Made by a program: the position numbers and the translations under genes. The notes below the pieces were generated by a model that ran no database searches, was not told the DNA's origin, and worked only from the letters and a program-made list of their open reading frames with translations. From Auricularia sp. M13 (lineage: Eukaryota; Basidiomycota; Agaricomycetes; Auriculariales; Auriculariaceae), in NCBI GenBank assembly GCA_037042915.1, contig CM073199.1, forward strand, positions 3,596,001-3,660,000: DNA of 64,000 nt, given 5' to 3'. This document shows positions 43,945 through 56,869 of this stretch, piece after piece; within the stretch, counting starts at the first letter, position 1; each line of letters starts with the position of its first letter.

Positions 43945-46900
43945 ATGCCGAAGCAAGGTCTCTTCCGCACGCGCAACACGCGCCAGCAGCTGCCAATGTA
44001 CCAGCCGCTCGCGCTCGACGAAGACGGAAGCGTACGCATACAGGCACCAGTGTCAGCGCGTTAATCACCCAGTTATTTATCAGAATGTCAACAAAGTTGG
44101 TGAACATGGCGCACGCGGCCGGCGACATTTCTGCTCGCAACTATCGCGCAGCATAATCATCGGGATTGGCATACTTGCTGCTGTATGGGGCCTCAGTACC
44201 GTTGTTCCATACTCGTGGTCTTCAAATTCCGGTTCAGGCGCACCAAAGTTGGAAGACAGTCGGATGCTTCGTGCGTGTGCAGTATTTACTTGCGGATTTT
44301 TCTTGAGCTTTAATCTCAGTAAAAAAAATCGAAAATACCGATTGGGATGATGCCTTTGCACGGGCTTACAAATTCATCAAGGGCTGGAGTATCGATGACA
44401 AGGTCTCCGTCGCCACGGGTGTCGGTTGGACCAAGGGTGCGCAACAAGCGCCATCCCTGAACTTTGTCGTTCTCATCCATCTTTCAGGTCCATGTGTGGG
44501 AAATATTCCCGCGCAACCCAAACACAAGTGGCCAGGGCTTTGTCTTCAGGATTCGGTTCGCGCCTACTTAAGCCCTTCGTGGTCTGTGCTGACCGATGAG
44601 CAGCCTCTCGGCGTCCGGAACGCAGACTACGTTTCTGCCTTTCCAGCGGGTATCAATGCCGCTGCGACCTTTGATCGCGCCCTCATGCGTGCCCGGGGAG
44701 TGGCCATGGGTGCCGAATTTCGAGGGAAAGGCGTTCATGTGCAGTTAGGGCCAATGATGTACGTCGACTTTTGCCTATATGTTGCAGCTGACCGGGGCTA
44801 CTTAGGAACCTTGCTCGTGTCCCCGCGGCGGGACGCAACTGGGAAGGCTCCGGACCTGATCCATATTGTGCGTTCGATTCCACCTGTCAGCATTCCTAAT
44901 AGTGTACCCCGCACAGTGACCGGAGAAGCGTCATATGAAACGATAATTGGCATTCAAAGTCAAGGTGTGCAAGCATGCGCAAAGCACTTTATCAACAACG
45001 AGCAAGAATGGGCACGGACAACCAGTTCGTCCATAGTCGACGACCGCACAGTGCGTTTTTATATCTATCCCAGTCTCTCAGTCTCTGAAATATGCGCAGG
45101 AGCATGAACTATACGGCCACCCCTTTCTCCGCAGTGTACAAGCCGGTGTGGCCAGCGTCATGTGCTCTTATAGTCAGTAACTATTCCTCCCACCATCTCA
45201 TTCACCTCTGACTTGCGACGAGATCAAATCAATGGCACGTACGCGTGCGAGCACCCAGAGCTTCTGCACGGCCTGCTCAAGCGTGAATATGGCTTCCGCG
45301 GCTACGTCATGTCGGACTGGCAGGCGACGATGTCCACGCAGTCCGCGCGCGACGGGCTAGATATGACTATGCCGGGAGACATCACCTTCGGCTCGCATTC
45401 CTCGTGCGTTTGGCTTCTTTCCGTGCCGCCCCACACTGGCAGGTCCTTGCTGACAGCTTGAATTCAAAGGTATTTTGGCCCCGCCTTGGTGAAGTATATT
45501 AAGGACGGCAAGATGAAGGAGTCGCGGCTAGACGACATGGCCACACGCATTGTGGCTGCGTGGTTTGCGCTCGGACAGGATAAAGACTTTCCCCAGGTCA
45601 ATTTCGACTCGTTCCGCCCGCACAGTCCGGCGAATAAGCACGTCGACGTGCAGGGCGAGCATCACAAGTGAGCCCCCGTTCCTTTGTTTTTCTCTCGCAA
45701 ACATCTGAGCACTCGAAGGTTGATCCGCGAAATTGCGGCCAAGTCGACTGTGTTGCTGAAGAATGTCGACGGGACGCTGCCGTTGAAGAAGCCGAGGAAT
45801 ATCGTTCTCCTTGGGCAGGACGCGGGTCCTGCGAAGAAGGGACCGAACGGATACAAGGATCGCGGTGGGCTCGATGGTGTGCTCGGAATGGGATGGGGCT
45901 CCGGGTAAGTTCTCCCGATTAACCTGCGCTGGTCTGCGCTGAGATTTCCTGGCGCAGAACGGCGGAGTATCCGTACCTAGTGTCGGTTAGTGGTCTTTTC
46001 CATCGTCTCACTGGAGGAACTGACTCGACGAACAGCCTCTCGAAGCCATCCAGGCGCGCGCCAGGGAAGACGGGACGACTGTATCTTGGTTCCTCGATGA
46101 CTTTGACCTGGAGGGCGCCAAATCTGCGAGCACGGGGTACGACGCGGCTATCATCTTCATCGCCTCGGACTCGGGCGAGCAGCATGTCACCGTGCATGGG
46201 CAGGAGGGAGATCGGTAAGCTTTTGTCTCTCACACTCAGGATTTTCATCACGCTAACAGTGACATTCTCCGCACAGGCACAACCTCACTGCATGGTACCA
46301 AGGCGACGCGCTCGTCCAAGCTGTTGCGTCTGTCAACCCCAACACGATCGTCGTCATCCACTCCGTCGGCGCAGTTCTCACGGAGCCTTGGATCGAGGAT
46401 CCACATGTCACCGCGGTTCTATGGGCCGGCTTGCCCGGCCAGGAGGCGGGAAATGCGCTCGTGGACGTGCTTTGGGGCGCTGTGAATCCCAGCGGGCGCC
46501 TGCCGTTCACCATTGCGAAGCGCGAGGAGGACTATCCCGCGAAGCTGAACCTGGGTCCGAACGATAAGAAGAACATACTGCAGATCCCGTATTCTGAAGG
46601 GTACGTGCTGGAGGTTCATGGCAGACGAGATGCTCATATCACTGGCTGCAGCTTGAATATTGACTATCGACACTTTGATGCTGTATGCCTTTCTCTGTCT
46701 GGCGCGTGTACAGGTTTAAAATGCTGACAATTTCACCAGAACAAGATCGAGCCGCGGTTTGCCTTCGGCCATGGATTGTCCTACAGTTCCTTCAAATACT
46801 CCGCCCTCGAGATAGTCAAGCATAAAGACGACTCGGAAGTCCACGCCGCGGCTTGGAGGAAGGGAAACGTTAAGGATGCCGATGCGTTCGGGGCCTCCGC

Positions 46901-47326
46901 TGCGAAATGGTGCGTATGTTGTTCTTATCCTGCGTACTGTGATTTTGACTTTCTCAAGGCTGCACGAGAAGCGCGTCACCGTCTTGTTTACCGTAGAGAA
47001 TACCGGGAAGGTGGCAGGGACCGAGGTAAGCCCACTGAGCGTGAAAACGGTTACTGGCGAAGTAATTCGTGCTACAGATAGCGCAGCTCTACGTGTCGCC
47101 ACCCCCTTCAGCGCAGAGTCCGCCGAACAGCTTGAAAGGCTTCGAAGCCGTCGGCCCGCTTGAGCCAGGAGAATCTCGGCGCGTGCAGATTGATCTGAAT
47201 CGATACGATCTCAGCGTATGGAGCGTCGGGAAAAAGGGCTGGGTGCTGCCGCACGAAGCCAAGTTTGGGGTTCACATTGGTTCGAGTAGTCGAGACTTTA
47301 GGCTGGACGGAGAAATACGACTTTGA
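43945..47326 (+). CDS. GH3 beta-glucosidase with N-terminal membrane anchor
   Basis: Releases glucose from cellobiose and other beta-glucosides. Exon 1 (43945-44031) codes a cytosolic start, MPKQGLFRTRNTRQQLPMYQ. After a 52-bp intron, a basic stretch (ARGRRHFCSQLSRS) and one helix (IIIGIGILAAVWGLSTVV) form a type II anchor. The GH3 domain follows: FIKGWSIDDKVSVATGVGW, GLCLQDS, KHFINNEQE, and GYVMSDW with the nucleophile Asp. The second domain has STVLLKNVDGTLPL, VLWAGLPGQEAGNALVDVL, NPSGRLPFTI and FAFGHGLSY; a fibronectin III-like end follows. Many introns. Fungal GH3 enzymes are more often soluble and secreted, so the anchor suggests a wall- or membrane-bound enzyme. Confidence 0.87.
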
Positions 47327-47747
47327 GCCAAGGCGGTATGTCTTCAACATGTACATGTAGTTTTAGTAATTCAAAAGTACTTTCAGCGTGGCACAACATC
47401 GTCCTTCTTCGTCGTGCACCGCTAGTAGGCTACTAAGCAAAGCTGGGATTACGACCCAGAGTTGGCACTGAGACGCACGAATGCGTGGCAACGACTTCTC
47501 ACATGTCAGCACGACTGCGAGCACGACACCCCCGATGCTGATACTTAAAGGTCTGCTGCGCCAGGGCTCAATCATTGGCCTGATTCGTCAATAACGCCGA
47601 TCCCATCAATCTCCTTTTCCTGACATCACTCACATTTGTTTGGGCGCGTTCCGATGACCGTTCCGCAGCTCACCGGCCGCAGTCATGCTTTTCACCGAGC
47701 CGTATAAAGGCTATGATTCGCGTCTGGGTAGACGCATGCTATTCACG
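47327..47747 (+). promoter_or_regulatory. GH3-GH78 intergenic region with TATA box
   Basis: No gene seen. TATAAA at 47703-47708 lies 40 bp before the GH78 ATG at 47748. An in-frame ATG at 47685 is upstream of the box and was not chosen. Confidence 0.5.
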
Positions 47748-50171
47748 ATGGGACGTCTTCATCTTCTCCCGTTGCTTGTTCCTTCTGTTCTTTCGTCGGT
47801 CCCCACGGGTCCTTGGGACGCCTTTCATTATGCTCCGGAATCGCGCACCGTTTGGCCCAAGGCCATCTTCAAGACCGAGGGCAACATTGTCGACGCTGAC
47901 AAGCTGGTCAACAATGGCGGTGCGGCAACGTTTTCTGGGAAGGGATCTTTCGTATCCCTAGATTTTGGACTCGAAGTGCGTACCGAACGACCTCTTGACG
48001 TGCTTTCTCTGACTCCAAATGCGAAAGGTGGGGGGCCTGACCTCCCTGAGCTTCGACAGCGTGACACCCTCTTCCTCAATCGCACTCTCATTCTCTGAAT
48101 CCTCTATCTATGTCCGACCCGACGCGTCAGACGACTCTGCCCAAGTGTCTTCCACGACACGGTACGACGGTGTCGAGCCAGTCGATGCTCCCCTCCCTCA
48201 GGGCCTGTGGACGCAATCCTCCCCGCGTCAGCGCGGCGGCTTCCGCTACCTCACCATCGTTCAGACTAGCGACGACCCGGTGACGATCTCCAACGTCTCG
48301 TGCGCACTCACGTTCATGCCGCACACCACGAACCTGCGCGACTACGCGGGTTACTTCTTTGCGAAAGACCCGGTGTATAAGGATGAGGACTTCCTGACGA
48401 AGGTTTGGTACGCCGGCGCGTATACCCTGCAGACGAATACGATCCCCGGCGATACGGGACGTCATTGGCCAATATGGCCCTCTCCAGGTGCGCATTGCTT
48501 TTAAAGCTCCCAGTGCGCGTTCTCAATCGCCGTACGAGGTTGGTCAAATGATGGGAAGATTCTGGAGGAGTTCGGGCCTGTCATTGTCGATGGAGCCAAA
48601 CGTGATCGGTGCGTCGAACAGAGCTCACCTTCGCGACTCTGAACGACTCCCTCTAGCACCGTTTGGCCTGGAGACACGGGGATCGCCATCCCCACAGTCT
48701 TTGTCTCGACAAACGACCTCGTCTCCATCAAGAACACGCTCAACGCCATTTACTCAATCCGAAACAAGGACTCCGGGGAGCTGCCCTTCATCGGTCCGCC
48801 AATTGGACCCGCGTACGGTGAATATCAGTGTTGATTGTAGCTCCGTTCTCTTACTTACTGTCGCAGGCTCCGATACCTATCACTCCTGGACGCTCGTCGG
48901 GACGCACAACTATTATATCTACTCGGGAGACCGCGAGTGGCTCGACGCGCACTGGGACGCCTACACGAGCGCCGTAGCGTTCCTGCAGGGCAAGGTCGAT
49001 GACACCGGTCTGTTGGATCAAACTGGTACGGCTGACTGGGGACGCAATGGCGGCGGACACAATGCCGCGATGAACGCCATTCTTTACAAGGCGAGTACCC
49101 TGTGCACAGGCTTGCAATACACAGCTGACGGATGTGCTGATGCTGCAGGTGCTGACGGACGCGGCCAACCTCGCGACCCTGACGGACCGTGGCGACCTCG
49201 CAGCGCAATACACCTCGAGCGCGGAGGCGCTCAAGACGGCGTACAACGAAAAGCTGTGGGACGACGGGCAGGGCCTGTACCGCGACACGCCCGAGTCGTC
49301 GCTCTTCGCACAGGACTCCAACTCCTTCGCGGTGTTGTTCGGCCTCACGACCAGCCTCGAACAGGCGCGGCGCGTCAGCGACGGGCTCCTCCGCAACTGG
49401 AACGACCTCGGCCCCGTGTGCCCAGAGCTTCCCGACACAATCTCGCCGTTCGTCAGCGGGTTCGAGGTGCGCTGTCTTTGGCTGTGACCAGTGCATGCGC
49501 CGTTGAGACGCGACCCGTTGGCTGCAGCTGCAAGCCCACTTCGAAGTTGGGAATGACGAGAGAGCTCTGGACCTGCTTCGCCGCGAGTGGGGATACATGC
49601 TCTACACCGACATCAGCGTCCAGTCTACGCTCCTCGAGGGCTTTACCGCCAACGGGTCCCTTGGGTATGCGTCCATTTCTTCAGGTTCTCAATCTCTTTC
49701 GTTATTCTCACACCGTTTGGAAGCTACCGCGCTACCACAGGCTACGATAACGACCCCGCCTACACCAGCCACTCGCACGGCTGGAGCACGGGCCCTACAT
49801 CAGCGCTCACATACTACGTGGCCGGCATCTCACCAGTGGGCCCGAAGAGTGCAACATGGCGCTTCGCACCGCACACGAGCGGGCTCTCCGGCGCGCAGGC
49901 CGGGTACGAAACGTCTCTTGGCCGGTTCGACGTCGAGTGGAGCATCTCGGGGGATACATTCACAGCAAAGCTCACGACGCCAGAGGGTACTGCGGGTGCC
50001 GTCGACCTGTCTCATGTTTCGTGGCCGGGCGACAAAGACACCGCTCGTGTGTTTGTCAACGACAAGAAGGTCGCACAGGGGATTAGCGAGCCGGTCGTGG
50101 TGGAAGGTGGCAGCCTGGAAATCACGATACGCGGTCCAAAGGCTTCGTGCAAGAAGAAGCCCAAGGACTAA
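47748..50171 (+). CDS. GH78 alpha-L-rhamnosidase-like protein
   Basis: Predicted to remove terminal alpha-L-rhamnose from pectin side chains or plant glycosides. The start MGRLHLLPLLVPSVLSSV is a signal peptide. Beta-rich N-terminal domains (about residues 20-200) include GGAATFSGKGSFVSLDFG. The (alpha/alpha)6-type core has WSNDGKILEEFGPVIVDGAK, TDTYHSWTLVGTHNYY-like SDTYHSW, LDQTGTADWGRNGGG, and a C-terminal SHSHGWSTGPTSALTYYVAG followed by a beta-rich domain. It ends KKKPKD at 50171. About six introns. It looks whole, follows GH3 on the same strand and has its own TATA box. Confidence 0.82.
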
Positions 50172-50316
50172 CTTAACTCATTTTATTTGTTGCAAATTGG
50201 TATTTATGGACGTATTTACCTCTTGTCAATCTTGCCGATGTGGAAGATCAGGTGCGATTGCAATATAAGTACATTGGCAGTACAAAACTCTCCCGAGCAG
50301 ATTTTCAGACGCAGTT

Positions 50317-51504
50317 TCAAGGCCCATGGGCACACGGCATACCGTTAGAAGTACCATAGAAACTGTTCAGCAGTGTCACATCATCATGCCATGCACAACC
50401 GATGGAGTTGCACTCCGGTTGCCCTGCAATTAACATCAGGAACACGGACAAACTCAGTGGAGCTCCGAGCTCATCACTTACCATGTCAGCAGCCTCTTTA
50501 GCAAGTGCGTCTGCTCGCTGGTTCAGTGCGCGCGGGATGCGCCAGAAAAGGATGCTGAGCTCCGCGCGCTCGCTGGCTTGAATCTCGTAGAGCAGCGCTT
50601 CCCACAAGTCGCGATTCTTCACGGGCGTGCCACTCGCTGTCCTCCAGCCGCGCGTGATCCAAGTAGGGAGCCTCGAACAGGCGCCCTCGACGACGTACTC
50701 GCTGTCGGTGGCGATGACAATCCTATCCGCGCCGCCCGCTTCCCACACGCGCATTTGAAGGAAGAGCAACACCGCGCGAAGCTCGGCGCGGTTGCTCGTC
50801 TGCTCCGGGCCGCCGATGGTGCCCTCGAGCGGGTGCTTGATGCCAGGTTGCGAGTCGCAATAGACAAAAGCGCATCCCGCACGACGGCGCCCGGAGGACC
50901 CGCCGTCCTGGTCGAGACACGCGCCGTCGGTATAAACGAGAATCGTGCGATCGTCCTGCCTGTGGAAGAAGCGCGGGAAGGCGTTGATGCTGAAGTCAGG
51001 CCGCTCGTAGAAAAGGTCTGCAGGGCGTGAGTCCGGCGTCGGGGGCACGAAACGGCGCGGAGACTTGGGTTTCGTCATGGACTGTACAACTCTCGGGTTG
51101 CTTGGACGCTGCGCGCCGCGGACACCAAAGGGCCGGCTATCCTTGGGGACAGCAGTGTGGCCCAGACGAAGCAGCGGATTGCTTTGATCGAACACGACGG
51201 GAGGCCATGGGGGTGCCTGATTCGTGCCATTGGTAGCAGTATTATTCTGCGCGGGTTCGCCGTCGTCAGAGCCAGCGTCGCTGTCACGGTCGGTCGCATC
51301 GCTATCGACGTTGTCTTCGATGTCCAGGTCGCGGTAACAGTTCGCGCTCTCCAGAAGACGGCGCGTAAAGTCGAAGCAAACGTTGCAGTCGTTCGTAGAA
51401 TGGCTCAGACACTTGTAAACGCGTTGCTCGTCGACAACTCGATTAGTTGGCTTGCCCAGCGCCAGCAAGTCCAATCCCTGACGACGAGTCTGATCCAGAC
51501 GCAT
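50317..51504 (-). CDS. RNase H-fold protein with CxxH/CxxC motif
   Basis: Second RNase H-type protein in the window, unlike RNase H1 in its N-terminus. The start is taken at MRLDQTRRQG (51504). Near residue 40 is VYKCLSHSTNDCNVCFDF, a zinc-binding-like CxxH...CxxC motif. An acidic, Asn-rich linker follows, then a type I RNase H fold: VYTDGACLDQDG, TSNRAELRAVLLFL, IATDSEYVVEGA, ITRGWRTASG and NQRADALAKEAAD; the acidic catalytic residues are present. The C-terminus continues about 60 residues past the domain. It lacks a hybrid-binding domain. Its job is unknown; stand-alone RNase H-fold proteins of this form are frequent in Agaricomycetes, to my knowledge. Confidence 0.78.
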   Translation of the reverse strand: MRLDQTRRQGLDLLALGKPTNRVVDEQRVYKCLSHSTNDCNVCFDFTRRLLESANCYRDLDIEDNVDSDATDRDSDAGSDDGEPAQNNTATNGTNQAPPWPPVVFDQSNPLLRLGHTAVPKDSRPFGVRGAQRPSNPRVVQSMTKPKSPRRFVPPTPDSRPADLFYERPDFSINAFPRFFHRQDDRTILVYTDGACLDQDGGSSGRRRAGCAFVYCDSQPGIKHPLEGTIGGPEQTSNRAELRAVLLFLQMRVWEAGGADRIVIATDSEYVVEGACSRLPTWITRGWRTASGTPVKNRDLWEALLYEIQASERAELSILFWRIPRALNQRADALAKEAADMVSDELGAPLSLSVFLMLIAGQPECNSIGCAWHDDVTLLNSFYGTSNGMPCAHGP

Positions 51505-51535
51505 CGAATAAGCAAGGAACACTGTGAATTTAGAG

Positions 51536-51727
51536 TTAAGAATGCTTTACCCATTCCAGTCTCTGAAGAGCGAGCGCAGCGAGGTCTTTGTCTTTATATT
51601 TCTTGACGTACTTGCGAACCCAGTAATTATTCTGGACTCGGTTATCGGCAAAGCAGACCATGCAGGACTCCTTGCCATGCTTCGCGCAGAAGATGTAGTT
51701 GCGGACGATGTCAAACTGCGGAAACAT
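51536..51727 (-). other. Likely 5' exon or duplicate motif of the RNase H-fold gene
   Basis: An open frame beginning MFPQFDIVRNYIF carries FCAKHGKESCMVCFADN, the same CxxH...CxxC layout as the gene just downstream. The only GT-AG gap to the next exon (GTAAAG...CACAG) would be 29 bp, too short for a normal intron, and leaves the wrong phase. It may be a first exon disturbed by a frameshift, or a small separate gene. Confidence 0.45.
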
Positions 51728-52064
51728 CGAGCACGGCAGGTGGGGGTCAAGAACAAAGAGACAAGATAGCGCCGGAGCTTCCCGCGGACGACGGCCAGGC
51801 ACGATAATAGACCCGAGGGGACGACAGCTCATCTATTCCAAGGAGAGGCCGCTAATCGAAGCGCAAGACGTAGACCTTATACGATAAATAGGCATGTGGC
51901 CGCAGGAATGTAATGTAAGTGAACGACAGCGAGACAGTGAGTGGGCAAAGGGCAAGAGGAGATGTAGTGATAATACATCGGGGTCAGGATGGCGGAGGGG
52001 AGCTGCTAGTACAACCGATAGATAATGCAACAACACAGAAAGCGCGGGGATGCTGGGAGGGATG
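51728..52064. other. Intergenic, no gene seen
   Basis: About 340 bp between two minus-strand genes: promoter of the RNase H-fold gene and 3' flank of the P4-ATPase. No motif recognised. Confidence 0.35.
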
Positions 52065-55000
52065 TCACGAGTCGCGGATGTCGGAGACGGAGTAGTACGA
52101 CAGAGCGGTCGGAGTCCGTGACACCTTCATGCCCGTCGGCGGCCGCGGCAGCTCTTCCGGGTGCTCGCGCTCCACGGGGCTGAAGTCCGACTGCGCGCCG
52201 AGCGACGGCGCGGTGACGTGGAACGACAGCGGCCGCATCTCGTGGTGCTCTGCTGGTGGCGGCGAGTGGAACCCTCCGCTGTCGGAGGGCGACGGCACGC
52301 TCTCCGACACACGCCGCTGCGCTCGTCTTCGCCGTCGCGGCAAGCCAAGCTGGTCCTTCAAGTCGCCTTTGACCCACATCTCGCGGACCAAGTCGCGGTC
52401 CAGGGGATGGTAAGCTTGCTGGAAGAACTTGATGAAGAAGCGCGGCGCTGGACCAGGTGTCAGCAAATCCACCCGATGTAAGACAAGGAACCGGGCGTAC
52501 CGAGAGCAAGGACCACAGACAGCACTACATTGCCCCAGAAGTCGACGGCCGCGAAGAGGGAGAACATCTCCTGGTAAAAGTCTACGCTAAGGGCGAACGA
52601 GTAGCCAGAGACCCAAACCAGGATCGACAGATCGGAGAGTATGAGCGACAACCACGTCACCAGCGACCAGCTGTGCGCAAGAGTAATCATCAGCCCCCCG
52701 GTACCCGCAGCAAGAGCAAAGGGGTACGCACTATCGGGTGTTCATCCCAACGTACAAGTTGGCAGCAAACACAGCCGACACGGCAATCGTCGTGCCCAGC
52801 TCGGTGACCGAATCCAGAGAGCGACCGTTCGCCATGACCGGGATGTAATTGTTCCAACACACGAAAGGCAGGAAGTATACCACGACGGACTGGTACAGCC
52901 CGTCGAGCATATACAACCAGAACACCGTGCGCGTGTACTCCAGCCCGGCGATGCCGCGCTTATACAGCTGCGGGAACGCCAGCGACGCTTTCGCGTTGAC
53001 GTCCTGGTCCGTAGCTGCGGGCTGCGTCAGCGTAACCGTACGTACGGCGTGGACAACCGGACTGACCTCCAAGAATGATGACAGGCGCGGCCGTAAAGAA
53101 GATGTTGTACCACAGCACGAACGAGAACTGGTACATGTTGGCCGCGTCGAACCCGTTCGAGAACAGGAACCAGAACATGGGCATAACCCAGATAATGTTC
53201 TGGGCGAGAGGCAAAACGCGTCAAAAGTGCGTTGTGCGCGACGAGCAATGGTACACACCTTGTAGAAGAAGTTGCCATGCATGTCCGCTATGCGGAGGTA
53301 CGACCATCGGCCGTGCACGAGGAGCAACTTCGTCAAGTACCTGAACTGTCCGAACGCATAGTCGGCGCTCATAGCGGCCTGCGAGCCCTCGAGACCGAAC
53401 AGACCGCAGCCGACGTTGGCCTCCTGGATCATAGCAACGTCGTTGGCGCCTGTATGAACCTATCAGTAAAACGCGACCAAAAAATGTCGACATAGAACCG
53501 ACCATCTCCAATGGACAGCGTCATAGCATTACAGCCCTGCTTGACGAGCCGGACGACAGCAGCCTTCTGACTCGGCGACACACGACAGCAGACGACGGTT
53601 TCGCAGCGCGTCGTCAACCGCAGGAACATGGACTTGAGCGCCGGCTCGAGAGCGTATCGCAGAGTATCGCCGTCCACCACCACAGCGTACTTGCCGGTCG
53701 GCACGCGCTGCTGGCTGGTCGCCTCGGACAGTGTAGTTAGCGACGACTTGCTGCGTCTGAACCTCAAGCTGCCGCGCTTCTCCTCGGGCGCCGATGCGCC
53801 GGGGAGAACCTTCTCGAGACTGCTCTCGATAATCGTGCGCGCCTCGTCCGCGTTGGTCGCGCTGAGCACCATGACGTCCATATCGTTCCGCAACAAGTTG
53901 CAACTGAAGCCTGCCGAAGAACGCGTAAGCAAACGCAGGAGAATAACGCAAAGTTGGACGAACCGATCTCGATAGCCGTCTGCACCTTGTCGCCCGTCAG
54001 GATCCAGAGCTTGATGCCCGCCTTATGGAGCGTCTCGATCGCCTCGGGCACGCCCTCCTGCAGCTTATCCTCGAGCGCAGTCGCGCCGAGCAGCGTCAAA
54101 TCGCGCTCGACCTCGTCCGCTGCCTCCTCAATCAGGCGCTCGCGCTCCTCCTGCGGCGCGCTCGAGTTGACAGCAGCATCATACTTCTCCGCCCAGCGCG
54201 CGAACTCCTCCTCGCGCAGCACGCGCTGCGCGACCGCAAGCGTCCTCAGCCCGCTGTTGGCGAACATCTCCATGTCGCGCTGCGTCGCCTCGCGCAGCGC
54301 GGGATCGTGGTCCGCCGCGAGGCGCGCGTAGACGACCGAGTCGGCGCCCTTGCACGTCAGCACAACGCGGCCGTCCGGCGCGCGGGTGAGCACGCTCATG
54401 CGCTTGCGCGCGCTGCTGAACTCGAGCATGCGCAGCGGGAAGTGGCGCTCGGGCACGCCGAGCACCTCGATGTCGAGCACCTTCGTCGTGCGCGCCAGCA
54501 CGGGGAAGCCCGCGTCGCGCGCGGCGCCGACCAGCGCGACCTCGTCGGGCGACTCGGACTTGTACTCGAGCACCACCGGGCCGTGGCCGTGAATTGTCGA
54601 GTTGTCGTCGTCGGCGCTCTCGACGCGCTCGACGAGCACGGCGTGGCACAGCGCGAGCGCGCGGAAGAACGCGATGATGTGCGGCCGCTGCGGGTGTCCC
54701 TCGTCCGCGAGCTCGCTCGCCAGGCGCGGCGCGACGAACGAGAGCTTGTCCTTCTGCAGGTACGGGTTCGGCCAGTTGGCCTGCATGACGTCGAGCATCT
54801 TCTCCTTGGCCACCTGCAGCACCTCCGGGTCGAAGTCGCCGCCCTGCTCGACCTGCTGCTTCGCCTGCCCGCGCTGCGCCTCGGTCACGCCCTCGCCGTA
54901 CGGGACGCCGTTAATCGAGCACCGCTGGAACTCCATGATGTTCTGCGTCAGGGTGCCCGTCTTGTCCGAGAAGATGTACTCGATCTGGCCCAGGTCGTCC

Positions 55001-56869
55001 GAGATGTTCCACGTCTTGGGCACGCAGGCCGTCTTGAGCGGCTCGTACCACATATCGAGGTCTTGCGATATAAGATACGCCTGTAGTGTGCGCACGATTT
55101 CGAGCGAAATGTACAGCCCGATGGGCACCTGAGCGATGTTAGAACGAGAACATTACCAAATGATTGGAAAGGGCATACCATGTTCTGGAAGACGATCAGA
55201 CAGGCGCCAAAGTTGATTATAGCGCTCAGCGTAGTCGACTTGGTTTCGCGCGCGTCGTCCTCGTAGAAGAAGTGCTCGCTGGACATGGGCCGGCCAAGCG
55301 CAATGCCGTTCGCGATGGCCACGAATAGGCACATGGCGATAAGCAGGATGAAGCTCATGACGACGTTGAAGTACGTCTCCTTCTCGATTCTACTGCGTTT
55401 CGTGGGTGTGTCGCCGCCGTTGAGCATGATCTTGCTGTCCGCGCCCGTGAACACGACGAGGCCGACGACCCACGCGGTGTTGCGCACTGCGCATCCGCGC
55501 AGCAAGAACTCGTTGATGCTGGTTGCTTCTACGCTGCCGCCGCCAAACGTCAACAACCCATTCTGGACGTAGAGGTTTGAGTGGGGCGCGTCCGTGTCGA
55601 ACACCGCGCGGAAGGACGCCCAGTCGTCCTCGGACGCCATGGCATGCGTCGCGCGCACCGCCCTGCGCGGCTTGAGGTTCGTCTCGCCGTCGAGGTTCTT
55701 GGTCTCGATGAAGCACAGGCCGTCCGAGTCGCTGGTGGCCAGCACGAGCATGTCCGCGGGGACCTGGTCGTCGTCGCGCAGAAGCACGAGATCTCCCACG
55801 ACGAGCTTCTTCCACAGGGTCCGCTCCCATCGTGCACCGCTCGGCGGGGCGCTCCGGATGCTGGTTCGGTCGGTGTCTGTGCGGTGCAGCACGAGCGGCG
55901 AGCTGCTCTCGTTGGGCATGGGCATGCTCATCGCCGTCTCGACGCTCATCGCGGCCGAGCGGCCGAGCGTGTCTTCCAGCGCGGAGCCGGGGCGTGCGAG
56001 CGGCTCGAAGGGCTCGTCCTTCTCCTTCTCGCGCAACCGCCGCACGCCGCGCGAGACCTCGCCGGGTTTGTTCAGACCGAGAAGCCGCTCGAACCACGAG
56101 CGCGGGTCGCGCGGCTGATTGACATTGCGCCAAGAGCCAGCGAGCTTGGTCGCTGCGGCGACGTTGACCTCCTCGTCGGCCGCCGCGCGCCGCAAGTCCT
56201 CAATGGCGTCCTTGATGGCCGTACTGGTCAGAATGACGCCAATGGGGATGACGGAGAGTATCGCGTTCGGGCCGGAGAAGATGGGACTGACGGTCAGGAC
56301 GACGGTCAGAACGAAGTAAATGTTGGCGACTCTGCGCAACGGGGTCAGCTATTGCAATTCAATACCAACATTTGCACGTACCTCGAGAACTGCTCATAGA
56401 GATTCTTGGGAAGGAATGTCAGCGCAGTATACTCTGAAAGCAATCGGTCCAGTCAGCTCTTCGGCATGAGGGTTACGAATCAACGCTGCGCACTGGTCGT
56501 CCTAACTTTGTTGCGCGGATAGCGTGCAGCTGGGTCGCCGCGCTGGTCCAGTTCGGCCGCCGGCAGCGGCTGGTTGACGTAGACACGTCGCCGCGGACCC
56601 GTCGCGGCCGCCGGGATCGGTGCCGCTGGTGCTGGCGCTGGCGCCGGCGGCGGAGTCACCTCGAGCGTGGGCACGACGAGCTCGTCGTCGGCGATGGTCG
56701 ACTTGGAGAAAAAGCGGCTCTTGGAGCGCTTGACCTTGGCCTTGCGCTTCCGCGCTGCCCGCTCCTCGAGACGGTTGGCCTCGGCGAGCGTCTCGACGGC
56801 CGAGCGCACGGGGCGCAGCGTCAGGTCATTGTCGTCCTGGTCCTGCTTGCGCCGCCTGAAGAACGACAT
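52065..56869 (-). CDS. P4-ATPase phospholipid flippase, DNF type
   Basis: Moves phospholipids from the outer to the inner leaflet, using ATP; DNF-type pumps act at plasma membrane and late Golgi. The start [16 protein letters not shown] is followed by a basic, Pro-rich cytosolic region. After the first membrane helices come DGETNLK (the P4 form of TGES), YVQNGLL, and [12 protein letters not shown] (the PISL-type motif). The P domain has the phosphorylated Asp in DKTGTLT (near 54946-54966) and [10 protein letters not shown]. The N domain has [11 protein letters not shown]. Six C-terminal helices and a Ser/Pro-rich tail ending SDIRDS at 52065 complete it. Few introns. All catalytic motifs are intact. 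High GC in the N domain creates long antisense frames that are not genes. Confidence 0.92.

Noticed and set aside
54025-56399. 353- and 272-codon plus-strand frames
   Set aside because: Antisense to the P4-ATPase; Arg/Ala/His-rich composition created by the high GC of that gene.
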